Below, in pieces: positions 52,061 to 62,700 of a stretch of DNA of 64,000 nucleotides. Location of the stretch: positions 38,112 through 102,111 of the forward strand of contig MWEG01000123.1 in assembly GCA_002070945.1 (NCBI GenBank). Direction: 5' to 3'. The position numbers and the translations under genes are program-made. The stretch is from Lentisphaerae bacterium ADurb.Bin082 (GTDB lineage: Bacteria > Verrucomicrobiota > Lentisphaeria > Oligosphaerales > Oligosphaeraceae). Position 1 is the stretch's first letter; each line of letters starts with the position of its first letter. Under the pieces are notes generated by a model. That model did not search any database. It was not told the DNA's origin and was given only the letters and a program-made list of their open reading frames with translations.

Positions 52061-54848
52061 GGACTAATTTCACTCCTGTTATCCATTCCACGGCGCCTTG
52101 CGCGAATACCGCATTGGCGTCGCTTAATTTCGCCTCCGAGTCGTCGGGGAGAATATTGACATTGCCGTCAAACAGGACTTTTCCGGCGCCGGATTCTCCG
52201 GCGACCAGCACCGGGTCTCCGTCCAGGTCTTCGGCCAGTACTATGCCAGCCGGGCCGGGTTGCGGCGACAGGTGATCATAGTAGCTATGCTCCAGCTCTG
52301 TTCCTGGCCGCAGGTTGGCGGTCACCGGATGGCGCTGCTTCACCACTACACGCCGGCTTTCCTTGTACTTGGCGATGCCGGGGGAGATTTTCGGGAACGG
52401 CGTCATTGCCCCCCAAGGGGCGCGAGTATATCCGCACAGGTCATGCTGGAAAACTACACCTCCGCCTCCTTTTTCTATGTAGTCCTTGAGTTGCCCGAAC
52501 ACGTCCTCCTTGCTGACGCTGGAGGTCTGCATCAGAAAAACGCAGTCATATTTTACCAAGTTGCTCAGTGACAGCGATTCTATCAGCTCAGCTTGCAGAT
52601 TTTTGAAGTCGGAGAAGAATTCCAGGGTGCCCTTGGCGCCATAGCCTTTGTAGATGCCGACCTTGATCACGGGGCCGACCCGACGCGGTCGCAGCACAAT
52701 GGCGGCAGTTGCCAATTCTTCTTCCAACATCGCCTTGACCAATGGCGGCGTAGTAGTGATGCCATGCAGAGCATCGCGTTCCGGCCTGGTCAGCGAGAAG
52801 GCGCGGACATCGGGCAGGTCTTTCACCTCCGCGTTCATCTTTTCGGCCAGGGACAGGTCATTTTGAAATTCTTGCAGGGCGGCTTTCAAAATGGTCATCG
52901 CTTGTTGATTTTCGCCCAGTTTGCAGGCTTCACGGGCCTGATAGCAGGCAGTGCGCGCCTTGGCAATCAGGTGCCAGACCGGCAGTCGGCGATAGTAGAA
53001 AGCAAGCTTTTCCTGGCGGGCGTGGTCCAGCGCTCGAATCAGTGGCAGAGCCTGTTGCAGGGGCGCCAAGGCCGCGCCAGTGGCCTTGACCTGATGTTGC
53101 ATGCGTTCGACGGAGTCGTCGAGTTTCAGGTGCGGGTTGTTTTCATTGGCCTGTTGACTCGCGGGATCGGTATCTGCCAGCGGCGTCAGGCGATATTTGT
53201 TGATCAGGTGCATTCCGTAGCCCGGATCATCGATATACATCGGTTGGATGCCGGTATTGAACAACGGCGCCAGCAGGTTTCCAAGCTCCTGGCCATAAAG
53301 CGCGCGGCTGGCCCGGGGCACCCACTCCTGCATAATTTCCGGGGGGCCATGGAAGTCGGTTTCCGCATCGAAATACAGCGTCCCCTCCAGCTCTCCGGCG
53401 CCGGGCGCTTCAGTATTCCAGGTGAATTCACCGGTGCAGATGGGATTCAGCCAGCTGGTGCTGCCCAGGGTGCTCATGCCGCCGTTCAGGCTATAGATGT
53501 CCTGGGGATTGCCGTAGTAGTTGGTTTTGGCGATGCGATGCCAGGTTCCAAAGATGCCGGTGGAAATAAAACTATGGGTATACAGCCAGATGGCTCGGCC
53601 TTCCCAGCTTTTGCGGTACAGGTCCATGTAATGCCGGTTCGCCATCCAAGTCATCGGTATCCAGGCCGGGTCCACTGCCTGATTCATTTTTTCCCAATAG
53701 TCGATGCTGTTTTGCCTCCATAACTCCCGGCTGATTTTTCCACCCCACTGTTCGAAATCGGCATAGTATGGCGAATACGGATAGAACGGCGCGCTGAGAA
53801 TCAGCTCTGGGCAAATTCGATGCCGTTCTTGCGCCCAGATATTGAAGATGCGGGCGCTGGCCTTCCATCTCTCATCATCTTTCCATTGGCGTTTGGCAGC
53901 CTCGCCGCGCTGCATCCACATCTCAGGATCAAAGATGGCGCCGCCGTCAATGGGATGCAGGAAGAGCATGCGGAAGCCGGTGTCGCGGCAGAATTCCATT
54001 ACCCTCGTGGCAATGGCGAGATTCAGGTCATCGCGCGTCCAGCTGTAATATGAATCCTTGTTGTGATAGTCATTGAGCTCCTTGATCAGTTCAGCATCCC
54101 TGGGTGCGAATGCGACTGCCGTGGTGCGCCGGAAATAAGGATAGAATCCGCGTTCGACAGCGTACTCGTTGGAGGCTCGCAGGAACTTCTTTTCCTCATC
54201 GCTGTAATTGCGCAGGTCTTCATTCATATAGAAGTTCACATGCAGGATGTTCAGCTTGAAACGGACCCAGATGTCAATCAGCTGTTTTTGCTTCTCCAAA
54301 TCTGCGGCGTTGCGGGCAGGGCGGAATTCGACCTGAGAGCGGAAGCGGAAGTCCGGCCAGTCGCAAATATCTGCAAGCGGGACACTGATGGCGCCGGGGC
54401 GGCCACGGAGCATCTGCCGAAAGGTATAGGCGCCATACAGGGCGCCGACCGAATCGCTGCCGACAATCACAGCGATGTTCTCCCGAATCAGAATCGTGTA
54501 TCCCTGCGGCCCGGGGTCTTTTGCGTTGATGCTGTCGAGGACTTCCTGCGGCAGCGCCGACTTGTCGGTCTCGTTCCTGGTCAGCAGGTATATCCCAGGT
54601 CGAGCCACATTCGGGATGGGTAGAATGTGGCCGGGTTCACCCTGCAAGTCCCTGATGGCGGCGCTGATTTCTTCTGCGCCGATTTGGCATTGACGGTTAT
54701 CTGCGCAGTAGAGATTCTGTCGCTCAGGGGCGAAGGCGCCGTTCCTGAGTTGACATTCTCGGGGCATGGGCACGATATCAAGATTGGCTTGGGCCAAAGC
54801 CTGACTCGCAGCTAAGGCAGTCAACAGGCAGAGTGAGCGAAGGTTCAT
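52053..54848 (-). CDS. Secreted GH20/GH84-like protein with C-terminal ThuA-like domain
   Basis: 931 residues, signal peptide MNLRSLCLLTALAASQALAQ. NLDIVPMPRECQLRNGAF (about 21-38) begins a domain like the non-catalytic N-terminal part of hexosaminidases (GSDSVGALYGAYTFRQML). The barrel (about 155-560: FRSQVEFRPARN, LNILHVNFYMNEDLR, MLFLHPIDGG) lacks the HxGGDE of true GH20, so the reaction is uncertain. The last 240 residues (IKVGIYKGYGAKG, YDCVFLMQTSS, YIEKGGGGVVFQHD, GAGKVLFDGN) look like the ThuA/class I amidotransferase-like fold found in carbohydrate-use loci. The start at 54848 is preferred to an upstream in-frame Met. It lies between a pseudopilin and a beta-helix gene. Confidence 0.72.
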   Translation of the reverse strand: MNLRSLCLLTALAASQALAQANLDIVPMPRECQLRNGAFAPERQNLYCADNRQCQIGAEEISAAIRDLQGEPGHILPIPNVARPGIYLLTRNETDKSALPQEVLDSINAKDPGPQGYTILIRENIAVIVGSDSVGALYGAYTFRQMLRGRPGAISVPLADICDWPDFRFRSQVEFRPARNAADLEKQKQLIDIWVRFKLNILHVNFYMNEDLRNYSDEEKKFLRASNEYAVERGFYPYFRRTTAVAFAPRDAELIKELNDYHNKDSYYSWTRDDLNLAIATRVMEFCRDTGFRMLFLHPIDGGAIFDPEMWMQRGEAAKRQWKDDERWKASARIFNIWAQERHRICPELILSAPFYPYSPYYADFEQWGGKISRELWRQNSIDYWEKMNQAVDPAWIPMTWMANRHYMDLYRKSWEGRAIWLYTHSFISTGIFGTWHRIAKTNYYGNPQDIYSLNGGMSTLGSTSWLNPICTGEFTWNTEAPGAGELEGTLYFDAETDFHGPPEIMQEWVPRASRALYGQELGNLLAPLFNTGIQPMYIDDPGYGMHLINKYRLTPLADTDPASQQANENNPHLKLDDSVERMQHQVKATGAALAPLQQALPLIRALDHARQEKLAFYYRRLPVWHLIAKARTACYQAREACKLGENQQAMTILKAALQEFQNDLSLAEKMNAEVKDLPDVRAFSLTRPERDALHGITTTPPLVKAMLEEELATAAIVLRPRRVGPVIKVGIYKGYGAKGTLEFFSDFKNLQAELIESLSLSNLVKYDCVFLMQTSSVSKEDVFGQLKDYIEKGGGGVVFQHDLCGYTRAPWGAMTPFPKISPGIAKYKESRRVVVKQRHPVTANLRPGTELEHSYYDHLSPQPGPAGIVLAEDLDGDPVLVAGESGAGKVLFDGNVNILPDDSEAKLSDANAVFAQGAVEWITGVKLVRE

Positions 54849-54920
54849 GCAGTGTTCCAAGAAATTGATTATTGACGTGGTTGGGAATTACATCTCCGCA
54901 TATTATGTCGGCCAGGCGTT

Positions 54921-55589
54921 TTAGTTTATTACATAGAACCAATGTGGTTTATTGGTAGTCCTGGTGCTGGTTGCGGCTGCATGTCCGTCAACATAAAGGA
55001 TGTTCGTCTGGTTCAGGTGACGGTAGCGCACGTTAGCCGGGATAACCGCAGCGTAGCTGTAGTCATGATAGTTGATAAAGGCATTGATGCCGTCTAAAAG
55101 CTGCACGATTTCGGACGGCTTTTGCACGTTGTTGACACGCGGATAGCGAAAATAGTCCGTCGCCCAGGGTTTGCTGCCGGTAAACCTGTTGATGGCATAG
55201 CTTGCGTTGTAGGTGTTGTCGGTTTGGTCTGGACATTGCAGCAATGGCGTAGTGGTGGCTACGGCATTGTCGCCCCTGCGCTCGTAAATACGCGAAAGGC
55301 CGGAGGCAGTGGTTGCATTAAGGTATTCCGGCATTCGCAGAAAATGGTAATAGGATGCTTCTGTGCCATTATTGATGATGCCATGCGGATAAAAATCGTC
55401 ATAGTCATCGTGATAGAAAATATAGCAAAGGGCCAGGTTGCGCTGATTGTTCATGCATTGCGTCTGCCTGGCTTTGGCACGCGCTTTGCTGAGCGCCGGC
55501 AGGAGCATCGCCGCCAGAATGGCGATGATTGCGATCACAACCAGCAGTTCTATCAAGGTGAACAGGCGAAATCGTTGTTGTTGCTTCAT
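54921..55589 (-). CDS. Pseudopilin (type II secretion/pilin-like)
   Basis: 222 residues. MKQQQRFRL precedes [17 protein letters not shown] and [18 protein letters not shown]. The leader is short and basic, but position -1 is Leu, not Gly. The globular part ends with [14 protein letters not shown], the H-x-DG-like tail motif. AAGGAG lies eight bases before the ATG. It is 72 bp upstream of the 931-residue secreted hydrolase and 74 bp downstream of an oxidoreductase, repeating the pilin-then-hydrolase order seen elsewhere in the window. Confidence 0.9.
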   Translation of the reverse strand: MKQQQRFRLFTLIELLVVIAIIAILAAMLLPALSKARAKARQTQCMNNQRNLALCYIFYHDDYDDFYPHGIINNGTEASYYHFLRMPEYLNATTASGLSRIYERRGDNAVATTTPLLQCPDQTDNTYNASYAINRFTGSKPWATDYFRYPRVNNVQKPSEIVQLLDGINAFINYHDYSYAAVIPANVRYRHLNQTNILYVDGHAAATSTRTTNKPHWFYVIN

Positions 55590-55663
55590 GATATTGCTCC
55601 TTTTTGTTTGAGGTGATTGTGACGACATGGGAATGGCCTTATAGGAGGAATGAGCGGGACTGA

Positions 55664-56779
55664 TTATTGCGGTAGTGTTACGGGTTTTTTGGTTTGGCGG
55701 CTTTTGAGTGCAGCGGTTGTGATTTCGCTGGCGCGGAGGCCATCGATTTCAGAGGCGGCATATTGCCGGCTGCCGTTGAGAATGATATCCGCGAAGTGGT
55801 CTATAGCGCCCTGCCAGCCTTTGTCAACGGAATAGTTGAGCAAGGGCAGAGTTTTGCGTTCGGCTTCCGGCAAGGACGGGTCCGCTATTTTGGCGGCGAT
55901 TTCTCCACGGAATTTCAGCAGCGCCGGGTATCCTTTTTGGGCAAAGAGCTGCACATGCTGTCCGTTGTGATCAGGGTGGGAATGACCAGGGAAGAATTTT
56001 ACCAGGTCGGGAGTGCTTGACAGCCCAAAGGAGCGCAACTCTACAAATTCCTCGACAATCAGCATGCCTGCCTCTGCAATCACTTCGAAATGCTCTTTTG
56101 GCACAGTGTAGGATGCGAAGCCGCTGGAGAGGATGCAGGCAGTGCAGCCGGAATGGAAAGTCAGCAATATGCTTTCGTCATCGTCTCTTTGGCTTCGGCA
56201 ATAGACCTCAGCGACTTCACTGTCAGCAAAATAGCGCAGAATATCGAAAATATGGCAGAGTTCATGGAGCATGCGGTTGCCTTGGCCAAAGCGTTTCCCC
56301 CAACCGAAGCTGTAGGTGTCGGCAATGCGATAAAAGAGGTTCCGCGCCCCGCCGTTTTCCAGCAGGAGATTTCGAGCCATGACGTATGCGGGTGCGCAAC
56401 GCCGGTTCATGCCGACGATGACGCATTTCCCGCTGGCAGCTCGCGCCTCTACGACCTTGTTGCATTCTTCGGGAGTCTCTGCCAGAGGCTTTTCAACATA
56501 AACATGTTTTCCGGCCTGCAATGCTTCTACGGTAAGGGGAACATGTGTATCTTCACGCGTCGCAATGACGACTCCATCAATGCCCGGGTCGGCAAGCAAT
56601 TCCTGGTAGTCCGTGCTTTGTTTGGCAGACGGATATTGCCGCCCCAAGCGCTGCAGCAATTCATGATTCAGATCACAGAGCGCTGCCAACTCCGCCAGCT
56701 TCGACTGTCGGATATTGGGCAGATGCTGACTTTGCGCCAAGTCCCCTGTGCCGATGACTGCAAGACGTGCTTTTTTCAT
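55664..56779 (-). CDS. Gfo/Idh/MocA-family oxidoreductase
   Basis: 371 residues. [19 protein letters not shown] is the Rossmann nucleotide loop. [35 protein letters not shown] holds the EKP motif (about 96-98). [18 protein letters not shown] matches the family's catalytic-domain His pattern. It should act on a sugar or sugar acid in the cytoplasm with NAD(P). It is within the minus-strand glycan cluster, 210 bp after the GH20-like gene and 74 bp before a pseudopilin. The start at 56779 gives a standard N-terminus. The 210-bp gap shows no promoter that I can defend. Confidence 0.9.
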   Translation of the reverse strand: MKKARLAVIGTGDLAQSQHLPNIRQSKLAELAALCDLNHELLQRLGRQYPSAKQSTDYQELLADPGIDGVVIATREDTHVPLTVEALQAGKHVYVEKPLAETPEECNKVVEARAASGKCVIVGMNRRCAPAYVMARNLLLENGGARNLFYRIADTYSFGWGKRFGQGNRMLHELCHIFDILRYFADSEVAEVYCRSQRDDDESILLTFHSGCTACILSSGFASYTVPKEHFEVIAEAGMLIVEEFVELRSFGLSSTPDLVKFFPGHSHPDHNGQHVQLFAQKGYPALLKFRGEIAAKIADPSLPEAERKTLPLLNYSVDKGWQGAIDHFADIILNGSRQYAASEIDGLRASEITTAALKSRQTKKPVTLPQ

Positions 56780-56989
56780 TCGCTTAAACTTTCCTATATG
56801 CGTGCAGCATTATCCTGAAAAAGGCTGGAAATAGCTATCAGTCTGCTGGGTTGCAGCATAGTTATTGTCCCGCCTTGGTGGCAGACGGTCTTTTCTGTGA
56901 CGTACTGCCGGTGGAGGCAATGAAAGGTTTAAAAATTTGAAGGAACAGGCAAAAATCACATATTCTAAAAAGCAGTATTTTTATAGACT

Positions 56990-59900
56990 TTACTGTTTCA
57001 GCTTACGCCCGGATATTGCAAACAGCAGCAAATCGAAATCTACGACTGTTTGATTCAATACTACGGATTTGATTTCCTTCTCCGGATATGGATTAACCCA
57101 TTCATGCTGGTAGAGGAATTGATAATTGCCGTTTGCATCTTCCAACGGCATGATATAGCGGCAATTCAGGCAGGAGCGTAATTCCGGTTTAATGCCGGCA
57201 AAATTGATATTGTCATCCAGTCGCAGTGGAATAAGCGAGGTTGTCCCATCAGCATAATTGACGACATAGTCTCCGGCAGGGCGACCATAAATCCATGGAC
57301 GCCAACTGAGTTGGCTGGCATGCTTCTTCAGGAACTCTTCGTCTGTTCTGACGGTATGGAGAAACAGCAGGGAAGCATACTTGGAATTCAAAGGCAAGGA
57401 AACTGATTCATCCTTTCCTATTCTGATGCAATTGAGCTTGCCGTCGTTTAACAGCATGGGCATATTGCCAGCATTGATCTGCCCCACTGGAAGCTTGACC
57501 GACTGCGCCCTGCCGACATATTTTCCCGGCTCCTTTTTCAGCAGCAATTGATTGAAGTCGGTGTTGAACGCCTGGCGGAGAGGCACAGGCAGAACCTCCT
57601 GGCTGCCGCCCGGAATCGCAGGTTCGGCAAATTGCTCCATCAAAGCAGGAAGCAAGCCGGAACTTATGGCCTCAGTCAGATTTTTCCCGCTGTCTGAATA
57701 GGCATTCCAGGCATATTCCGCGCCGCGTAGGAGATTGTTTGCATAATTTGCCCTGGCTGCGGAACCCATTTGCAATGACGAGGAAAAGGAATAAATGCTG
57801 TTGCCAAAGCCGCCTATCTGCCTGCGAGAGCGATTGGGGAACCAGACTCCGGTAGGATTGGGCCAGGTCCGAAAGCCTTTGTCAATGAAATACATGATCA
57901 TTCGGTCGACATTGCCGCCAGCCCAGGGCAGGATAATCAAATCCTTTGGCATATCATCAATTATTTTGTGTAAATCATAGCGAACGCCATTGTGATACGG
58001 GTCGAGCATATCTCCATGCATCATGACCTCGACATGGTTTTCTCGAGCAAAGGCCATGACTGCAATATGGAAATCCAGAAAAGCCTGGGCACGGGTTTTG
58101 CCCCGCAGCAATTCGTCAGGACTTTCGTCAGGATGAGGGCTATGCCACCATTCATCGCCGCCGACATTGAGGAATTTGCATTGGGTCGCCTCGATCACAT
58201 CCAGCATGCAGTCAAAGACGATTTTATTATGTTCAAGATGTGTGACATCAGCAGTATTGCGATAGCCTTTTTCTCGCAATTCAGGATGCACATGGAGCAG
58301 CCACCAGTTGGCATGACCGCCAGTTTGCCAGCGAGGGACAAATTCAATGAAATGTTCACGGCAGTATTGAGCCAGTTTCCCCAGGTCGTCAAGAGAATAT
58401 AGGCAGTTGGTTGAATTAAATTCAGGACGGCGTTTGTATTGAACGAGAGACGCTATGTCCACGCTAAACAAATTTTGTTTGGTTCCGGCAACATATTTAT
58501 CCACCCAGTCGATTAAATAATCGATAGTCCTATTTTCCTTGAATTCCTTTCCATAAAATTGCCATGGATGCAAGAGGTTGGTGAAGCGTCTTTCCAAGTC
58601 AGGCGAATCGAGAATTTCTGCGCATTGCACGGGAGCGTCATTCTGCCGTTTCATCGGTTGGCGCAGCATTTGCATAAACGTAATGCAGCCGTAGTAGAGA
58701 CCAGGCTCATCCGCCCCAGTGATAACAACTTTTTCTGGAGTTACCTGCAAGCAATAACCTTCAGGTTGGAGAGATTGCTTTTTGCCATCGAAGCTCGCTG
58801 TCGGCGCCACCCGCAGCGCAATGCCGCTGTCAGTGCCTTCCTGAATTCGGTATTGCCCAGCAAAGCCTAATAACTTTTCTGCAAAAATCTCTGCTGTCTT
58901 CTTAGTTCTTGCAGAAGCATTGGCAGCAAGAGATAATTGCGAATTTTGACCGGCAAGGAAGACGCCGTCCTTCCAAACGACTTTTTTCGGCTCAGGGCAG
59001 AAGACCGGCTTTCCGAACATGCTGATTAAAGGCTTGGTATTGTCGAAATTTACTGCGACTAAGCGCTGGCTGCCCTTGTCGTTTTCCAGGGCAAGGTAAA
59101 GTGAATAGACCCCATTTAAGTTGACGCAGTCGGTAAAATGTGCATCAATGGACTGTTTTTCACCGGTCAGGGTTATTTTTTCTGCGGGTAGCTCGGTGAA
59201 TGAGTTTCTGGCAGCAGCAACGTATTTACGCAATGTATAATTCCCGGCAGCAAAATCAGTTGCAGTTATACTCAAGCGGAAATCGATTTTTTCGCTGTCC
59301 TGATCCGTTGTTGCCAATAACTTTTGCGGCAATGTGATGGCGCCGGAGCCAAAAGGCTGCTGGTTGAAGACCAGGACGCCGAAATTTGTCGTTTCTGGAA
59401 ATCGCTTTGATTCGTCCCACACCCTAGTGACATACTTGTCGCCACGGTCGCGTCCATATCCCTGGGCTATCTGAAACCCCATGAAGCGCTGCTCGGACAG
59501 ATTAAATTTCAACTCGGCAAACGGAAAAACAGCATTCGTTTTCCACTTGCTGTTTTCCCAGGATATTTTTTTGTCATGCCCCAGCTGCCAGTCATCGGTT
59601 TTGCGGATGACTGCGGCTGCTGTAAGATCGAAATCAGTAATGCTGTCCCAGGTGGCTCCATTCATATTGGTTACGAACTGGATATATTTCAGGTTGTCAT
59701 TCCAGGCGCTGAAAAAGTATTCCGTCAATTCATCTGCCCATACTGACCCTGTCTTGTCCCCAGGCAGGAAGGTCGCTTTGGGGCGCTCCGGGAACGCTGC
59801 TTCACTGTCGATATACAAATTCTCCTGGTCATAGCCGACTTTGACTTGGAAGGGTGAGTCATGACCAAAGTCAAGCGCAGTGCTGCCTTGGCCTGGAAGC

Positions 59901-60505
59901 ACCTCGGCTACTTTCCGGTTCCGGATAATCTCAACCCATTTTTCGGAAGTTTGTTTGGGGTGTAGTTGAATAGCCATTTTTTTTAGGTGGAATTCTGGAA
60001 AATTTGCCACAACTGTCAAGACAACTGTTTGTAACTCGCTCCAGGTTTGCGGGATGCCAGTGCGCGTATAGCCCTTGTCGAAATAATAGGTCTTGACTCC
60101 TTTTTCGAGGGGCAGGTGATGCGTAAAGGTACGTTTATCCTTGAAATACAAAATGATCGGAAGTTTTTTGAAGTCATCGCGTGGATAGTCGATTGTAATG
60201 GCCACCCCCCGAGCGACCGTGTCTTCCGGCACTAGGGCCGAGAATTGCTCTTTCATTGACATAACCGCTCTGCCTTGGCCGCTGTCTCCTTCCGAATTGA
60301 CTTGCAGCCATGGCTCTCCCCCGCGCTCCACCAAAGCCAACGCCGGCTTGGCGTTGGAGCCTTCAATCCAGGTGCAGGTGCTGCACGCAAAATCAAAAGA
60401 ATTGGCTCGGCCGGCCTCGTATAGAACCACCTCTGTTTCAGCTGCGGATAGCGAAAACAAAGTGCCAAGCAATATCATGACTGCAAAAAATATTTTCGCT
60501 TTCAC
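56990..60505 (-). CDS. Secreted GH20-like beta-hexosaminidase, multidomain
   Basis: 1171 residues, signal peptide MKAKIFFAVMILLGTLFSLSAA. About 25-190 is a jelly-roll binding region. About 195-390 looks like a CBM9-type domain (FQVKVGYDQENLYIDSEAAFPE, ADELTEYFFSAWND). About 520-640 is the GH20 N-terminal domain. The barrel starts DLERRFTNLLHPW; NVGGDEWWHS (about 778-787) is the catalytic GGDE motif. A C-terminal beta domain follows. The likely product is N-acetylhexosamine or a related sugar from an external polysaccharide. It starts 24 bp after the pseudopilin gene, suggesting one transcript: regulator, pilin, hydrolase. Confidence 0.83.
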   Translation of the reverse strand: MKAKIFFAVMILLGTLFSLSAAETEVVLYEAGRANSFDFACSTCTWIEGSNAKPALALVERGGEPWLQVNSEGDSGQGRAVMSMKEQFSALVPEDTVARGVAITIDYPRDDFKKLPIILYFKDKRTFTHHLPLEKGVKTYYFDKGYTRTGIPQTWSELQTVVLTVVANFPEFHLKKMAIQLHPKQTSEKWVEIIRNRKVAEVLPGQGSTALDFGHDSPFQVKVGYDQENLYIDSEAAFPERPKATFLPGDKTGSVWADELTEYFFSAWNDNLKYIQFVTNMNGATWDSITDFDLTAAAVIRKTDDWQLGHDKKISWENSKWKTNAVFPFAELKFNLSEQRFMGFQIAQGYGRDRGDKYVTRVWDESKRFPETTNFGVLVFNQQPFGSGAITLPQKLLATTDQDSEKIDFRLSITATDFAAGNYTLRKYVAAARNSFTELPAEKITLTGEKQSIDAHFTDCVNLNGVYSLYLALENDKGSQRLVAVNFDNTKPLISMFGKPVFCPEPKKVVWKDGVFLAGQNSQLSLAANASARTKKTAEIFAEKLLGFAGQYRIQEGTDSGIALRVAPTASFDGKKQSLQPEGYCLQVTPEKVVITGADEPGLYYGCITFMQMLRQPMKRQNDAPVQCAEILDSPDLERRFTNLLHPWQFYGKEFKENRTIDYLIDWVDKYVAGTKQNLFSVDIASLVQYKRRPEFNSTNCLYSLDDLGKLAQYCREHFIEFVPRWQTGGHANWWLLHVHPELREKGYRNTADVTHLEHNKIVFDCMLDVIEATQCKFLNVGGDEWWHSPHPDESPDELLRGKTRAQAFLDFHIAVMAFARENHVEVMMHGDMLDPYHNGVRYDLHKIIDDMPKDLIILPWAGGNVDRMIMYFIDKGFRTWPNPTGVWFPNRSRRQIGGFGNSIYSFSSSLQMGSAARANYANNLLRGAEYAWNAYSDSGKNLTEAISSGLLPALMEQFAEPAIPGGSQEVLPVPLRQAFNTDFNQLLLKKEPGKYVGRAQSVKLPVGQINAGNMPMLLNDGKLNCIRIGKDESVSLPLNSKYASLLFLHTVRTDEEFLKKHASQLSWRPWIYGRPAGDYVVNYADGTTSLIPLRLDDNINFAGIKPELRSCLNCRYIMPLEDANGNYQFLYQHEWVNPYPEKEIKSVVLNQTVVDFDLLLFAISGRKLKQ

Positions 60506-60529
60506 GCCAATTCCCTCTATGCCTTGAGA

Positions 60530-61261
60530 TTAGTCTTTAACGGTTCCGTCGATCAATACTTTTCTGCCATATTTATCATAATTATGCAGAACATCGACAG
60601 GGCCGCCATCAGGATATGGCCGATGTTGTCTTCTGAGTTCAACGTGCCCATCCGTGAACAGGACATTCATCGCTACGCCATTGCCATGACGCCAGGCCAT
60701 GCAATTGCCGCTCCAGGGTGTGGTAGAGTAAGTTCCTTTATTCGTTTTGCCAAAGCGGCAGTGTAAAACCGTAAAGGGATTTTGCCAGCAAAGCTCTATA
60801 AACCACCCCATCTCAGATGGATGCAGGATTTTTGCCGGATGAGCCATCCCATTGCTATTGGCATAAATATTATTATTGCAGAAATAACCGCGCCATAAAT
60901 TTCGATTGCTGCGTGTTGGTTCGTAAGGCGAATTAGTCTCAGTGGCAGAAGGGCAATTGAAGACAGGCGGCCCACTATTGAACCCGTATCCGATATATTC
61001 GGATAATTGCTTGTCCCAAAGCTTACCTTCCATGCTTGTGCCATCATCCTTATAGCTGGGAAAAAGCTCATGGTCCGAGAGGTACATTTGAGTTGCAAGA
61101 CCAACTTGTTTCAGATTATTCGTGCAGGTGATCTGCCTGGCTTTTTCGCGAGCCTTGCTTAGCGCAGGCAATAGCATGGAGGCCAGAATCGCAATAATTG
61201 CAATCACTACGAGCAATTCAATCAGGGTGAAGCAAGTAATTCTTTTGCATCTTTTCATCAT
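60530..61261 (-). CDS. Pseudopilin (type II secretion/pilin-like)
   Basis: 243 residues. [10 protein letters not shown] precedes [17 protein letters not shown]; then [18 protein letters not shown]. Position -1 is Cys in place of the usual Gly. The tail has [12 protein letters not shown], the H-x-DG-like motif. AGAGGA lies nine bases before the ATG at 61261; an ATG at 61258 is equally possible, and one at 61270 would be too close to the ribosome site. The start overlaps the stop of the GntR-type regulator gene by 4 bases, and the GH20 gene follows at 24 bp. This tight packing is the best evidence that regulator, pilin and hydrolase form one unit. Confidence 0.92.
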   Translation of the reverse strand: MMKRCKRITCFTLIELLVVIAIIAILASMLLPALSKAREKARQITCTNNLKQVGLATQMYLSDHELFPSYKDDGTSMEGKLWDKQLSEYIGYGFNSGPPVFNCPSATETNSPYEPTRSNRNLWRGYFCNNNIYANSNGMAHPAKILHPSEMGWFIELCWQNPFTVLHCRFGKTNKGTYSTTPWSGNCMAWRHGNGVAMNVLFTDGHVELRRQHRPYPDGGPVDVLHNYDKYGRKVLIDGTVKD

Positions 61262-62409
61262 GGTGTGCATTCCTCTTTGCAGGTGGCCCCTGGGGTTTTT
61301 AAGGAAGATTTTGCGTCAATCCAAGTTGGCTCGATGACTCGCATCTGCCGAACTCGGCCGTTGTTTTCCTGCTCTTGTTCCAACAAATCAAAGGCCTCGC
61401 GAACGAGTTCCTGCGGGTTGGTGGCGACGCAGGGGAAGTCTTGCGCCGTGCACTCGACGGCAGAGCGTCCTACCAGCAGGAGGTTCTCGGGGATGGAGAC
61501 GCCGTTTTGCTCGGCCAGCCAGTACACTGTTCCAGAGTATTCGGCAGGGAAAATCAAAGCATCCGGCCGGAGGTGGCTTTGCAGAAGGCGTTGCAGGTAG
61601 CTGCTAAGATTTCGTTGAAAGACATCGCGGGGATTGTTATAACTGTCAATGGCTTCGTAGTATTCCGGTTGAAAGTGAATGCCGGCATCGTTGTATGCAT
61701 CTTTGTAGCCGTTATAAAATGCATTGCCCCAGATCAAATCACGTGGCTGGCCAATCGTGGCAATGCGCCGTGCGCCTTGCTGCAAAAGATAGCGCGCTGC
61801 CTGGTATATTTTGGCGTAGTCATTGCCGACCACCTGGGAGACGACCAGCTCGTCGCTGCGTTCTTTCTCCTGCCATAAGTCGCCAATCAGAACCATCGGT
61901 ATGTCGAAAACATTTTGTAATTTGCGTAATATCTCCCTGGTGTAATTGCCAATCAATAACATTCCCTTGAGATTATCCTGCTGCCTCAAGCGCAGCTGCA
62001 CCTTTTCCAGCTCGCCGTTTTCAAAGTGATTCAGATGCGTATAAATAATGCAAGCAGAGCGCCCGCCAGCCTGGCAGTCAATCTCATGCAAAACGGTAAT
62101 GACAAAGTTAGATAAAAAATTGCCGTCGCCGAGATGCAGCACAGTGTATTCACCAGGCCTTTCCACTGGGCGGTGAACCATTGTGCCGCGACCCTGCACC
62201 TTGTTGATCAACTGTTGATCCGATAAAAGCTGCAAGGCATTGCGCAAAGTGGTGCGGCTGACCTGGAATTCCTGGGCAAGCTCGCGTTCCTGAGGCAGAA
62301 AACCACTGCCACGGTAAAAATTCGATAAAATACGCTGACGCAAAATCGCCTCAATCTCCTTGTACCGAGGAGCTCTACCTGTCATACTACTCATTTCTTT
62401 CATGCTCAT
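61258..62409 (-). CDS. GntR-type DNA-binding domain fused to LacI-type sugar sensor (AraR-like)
   Basis: 383 residues. The winged helix-turn-helix of the GntR family is near the start: [20 protein letters not shown] and [25 protein letters not shown], then GRGTMVHRP. From about residue 75 a periplasmic-binding-protein-like domain follows ([21 protein letters not shown] onward), as in AraR of Bacillus. A sugar should release it from DNA. Several Met codons (62409, 62403, 62391) compete and none has a good ribosome site. It heads a 13-kb minus-strand run and overlaps the pseudopilin by 4 bases, so it controls its own operon. AraR-like proteins prefer TTTGTAC-type sites; one such site is at 63946. 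Confidence 0.88.
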   Translation of the reverse strand: MSMKEMSSMTGRAPRYKEIEAILRQRILSNFYRGSGFLPQERELAQEFQVSRTTLRNALQLLSDQQLINKVQGRGTMVHRPVERPGEYTVLHLGDGNFLSNFVITVLHEIDCQAGGRSACIIYTHLNHFENGELEKVQLRLRQQDNLKGMLLIGNYTREILRKLQNVFDIPMVLIGDLWQEKERSDELVVSQVVGNDYAKIYQAARYLLQQGARRIATIGQPRDLIWGNAFYNGYKDAYNDAGIHFQPEYYEAIDSYNNPRDVFQRNLSSYLQRLLQSHLRPDALIFPAEYSGTVYWLAEQNGVSIPENLLLVGRSAVECTAQDFPCVATNPQELVREAFDLLEQEQENNGRVRQMRVIEPTWIDAKSSLKTPGATCKEECTP

Positions 62410-62539
62410 AACAGACTCTAAATGAAATGTTGAAATTCTGACGCTTAAGGAAATTCCGTGGGCGTTCCCTAAACAAGGCCAGCGTGAAGGGCAGCGCTGG
62501 AATTTCGAAAGACCAAGAGCGTAAACCAATTTAATACCT

Positions 62540-62568
62540 ATTATAAACCATTGGGCTGCGCTTTACAA
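62540..62568 (-). promoter_or_regulatory. Sigma-70-type promoter of the minus-strand glycan cluster
   Basis: On the minus strand TTGTAA (62568-62563), a 17-base spacer and TATAAT (62545-62540). It is about 130 bp before the regulator start and faces it. Confidence 0.65.
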
Positions 62569-62700
62569 GTGAACAACGTTTTTTTTATTGGCACGGCGAA
62601 AAGCGCTGCCTTTTTGCCGGTTTAAGGTGGCGGCAGCGGTGCCTTGAACGCAGGCGACCTGCTATAAGCCGCGACTGAAAAAGGAATAGACGGCAAAGCG

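Noticed and set aside
52593..53723. 376-codon plus-strand open frame
   Set aside because: Shadow of the secreted GH/ThuA gene on the other strand; no recognisable domain.
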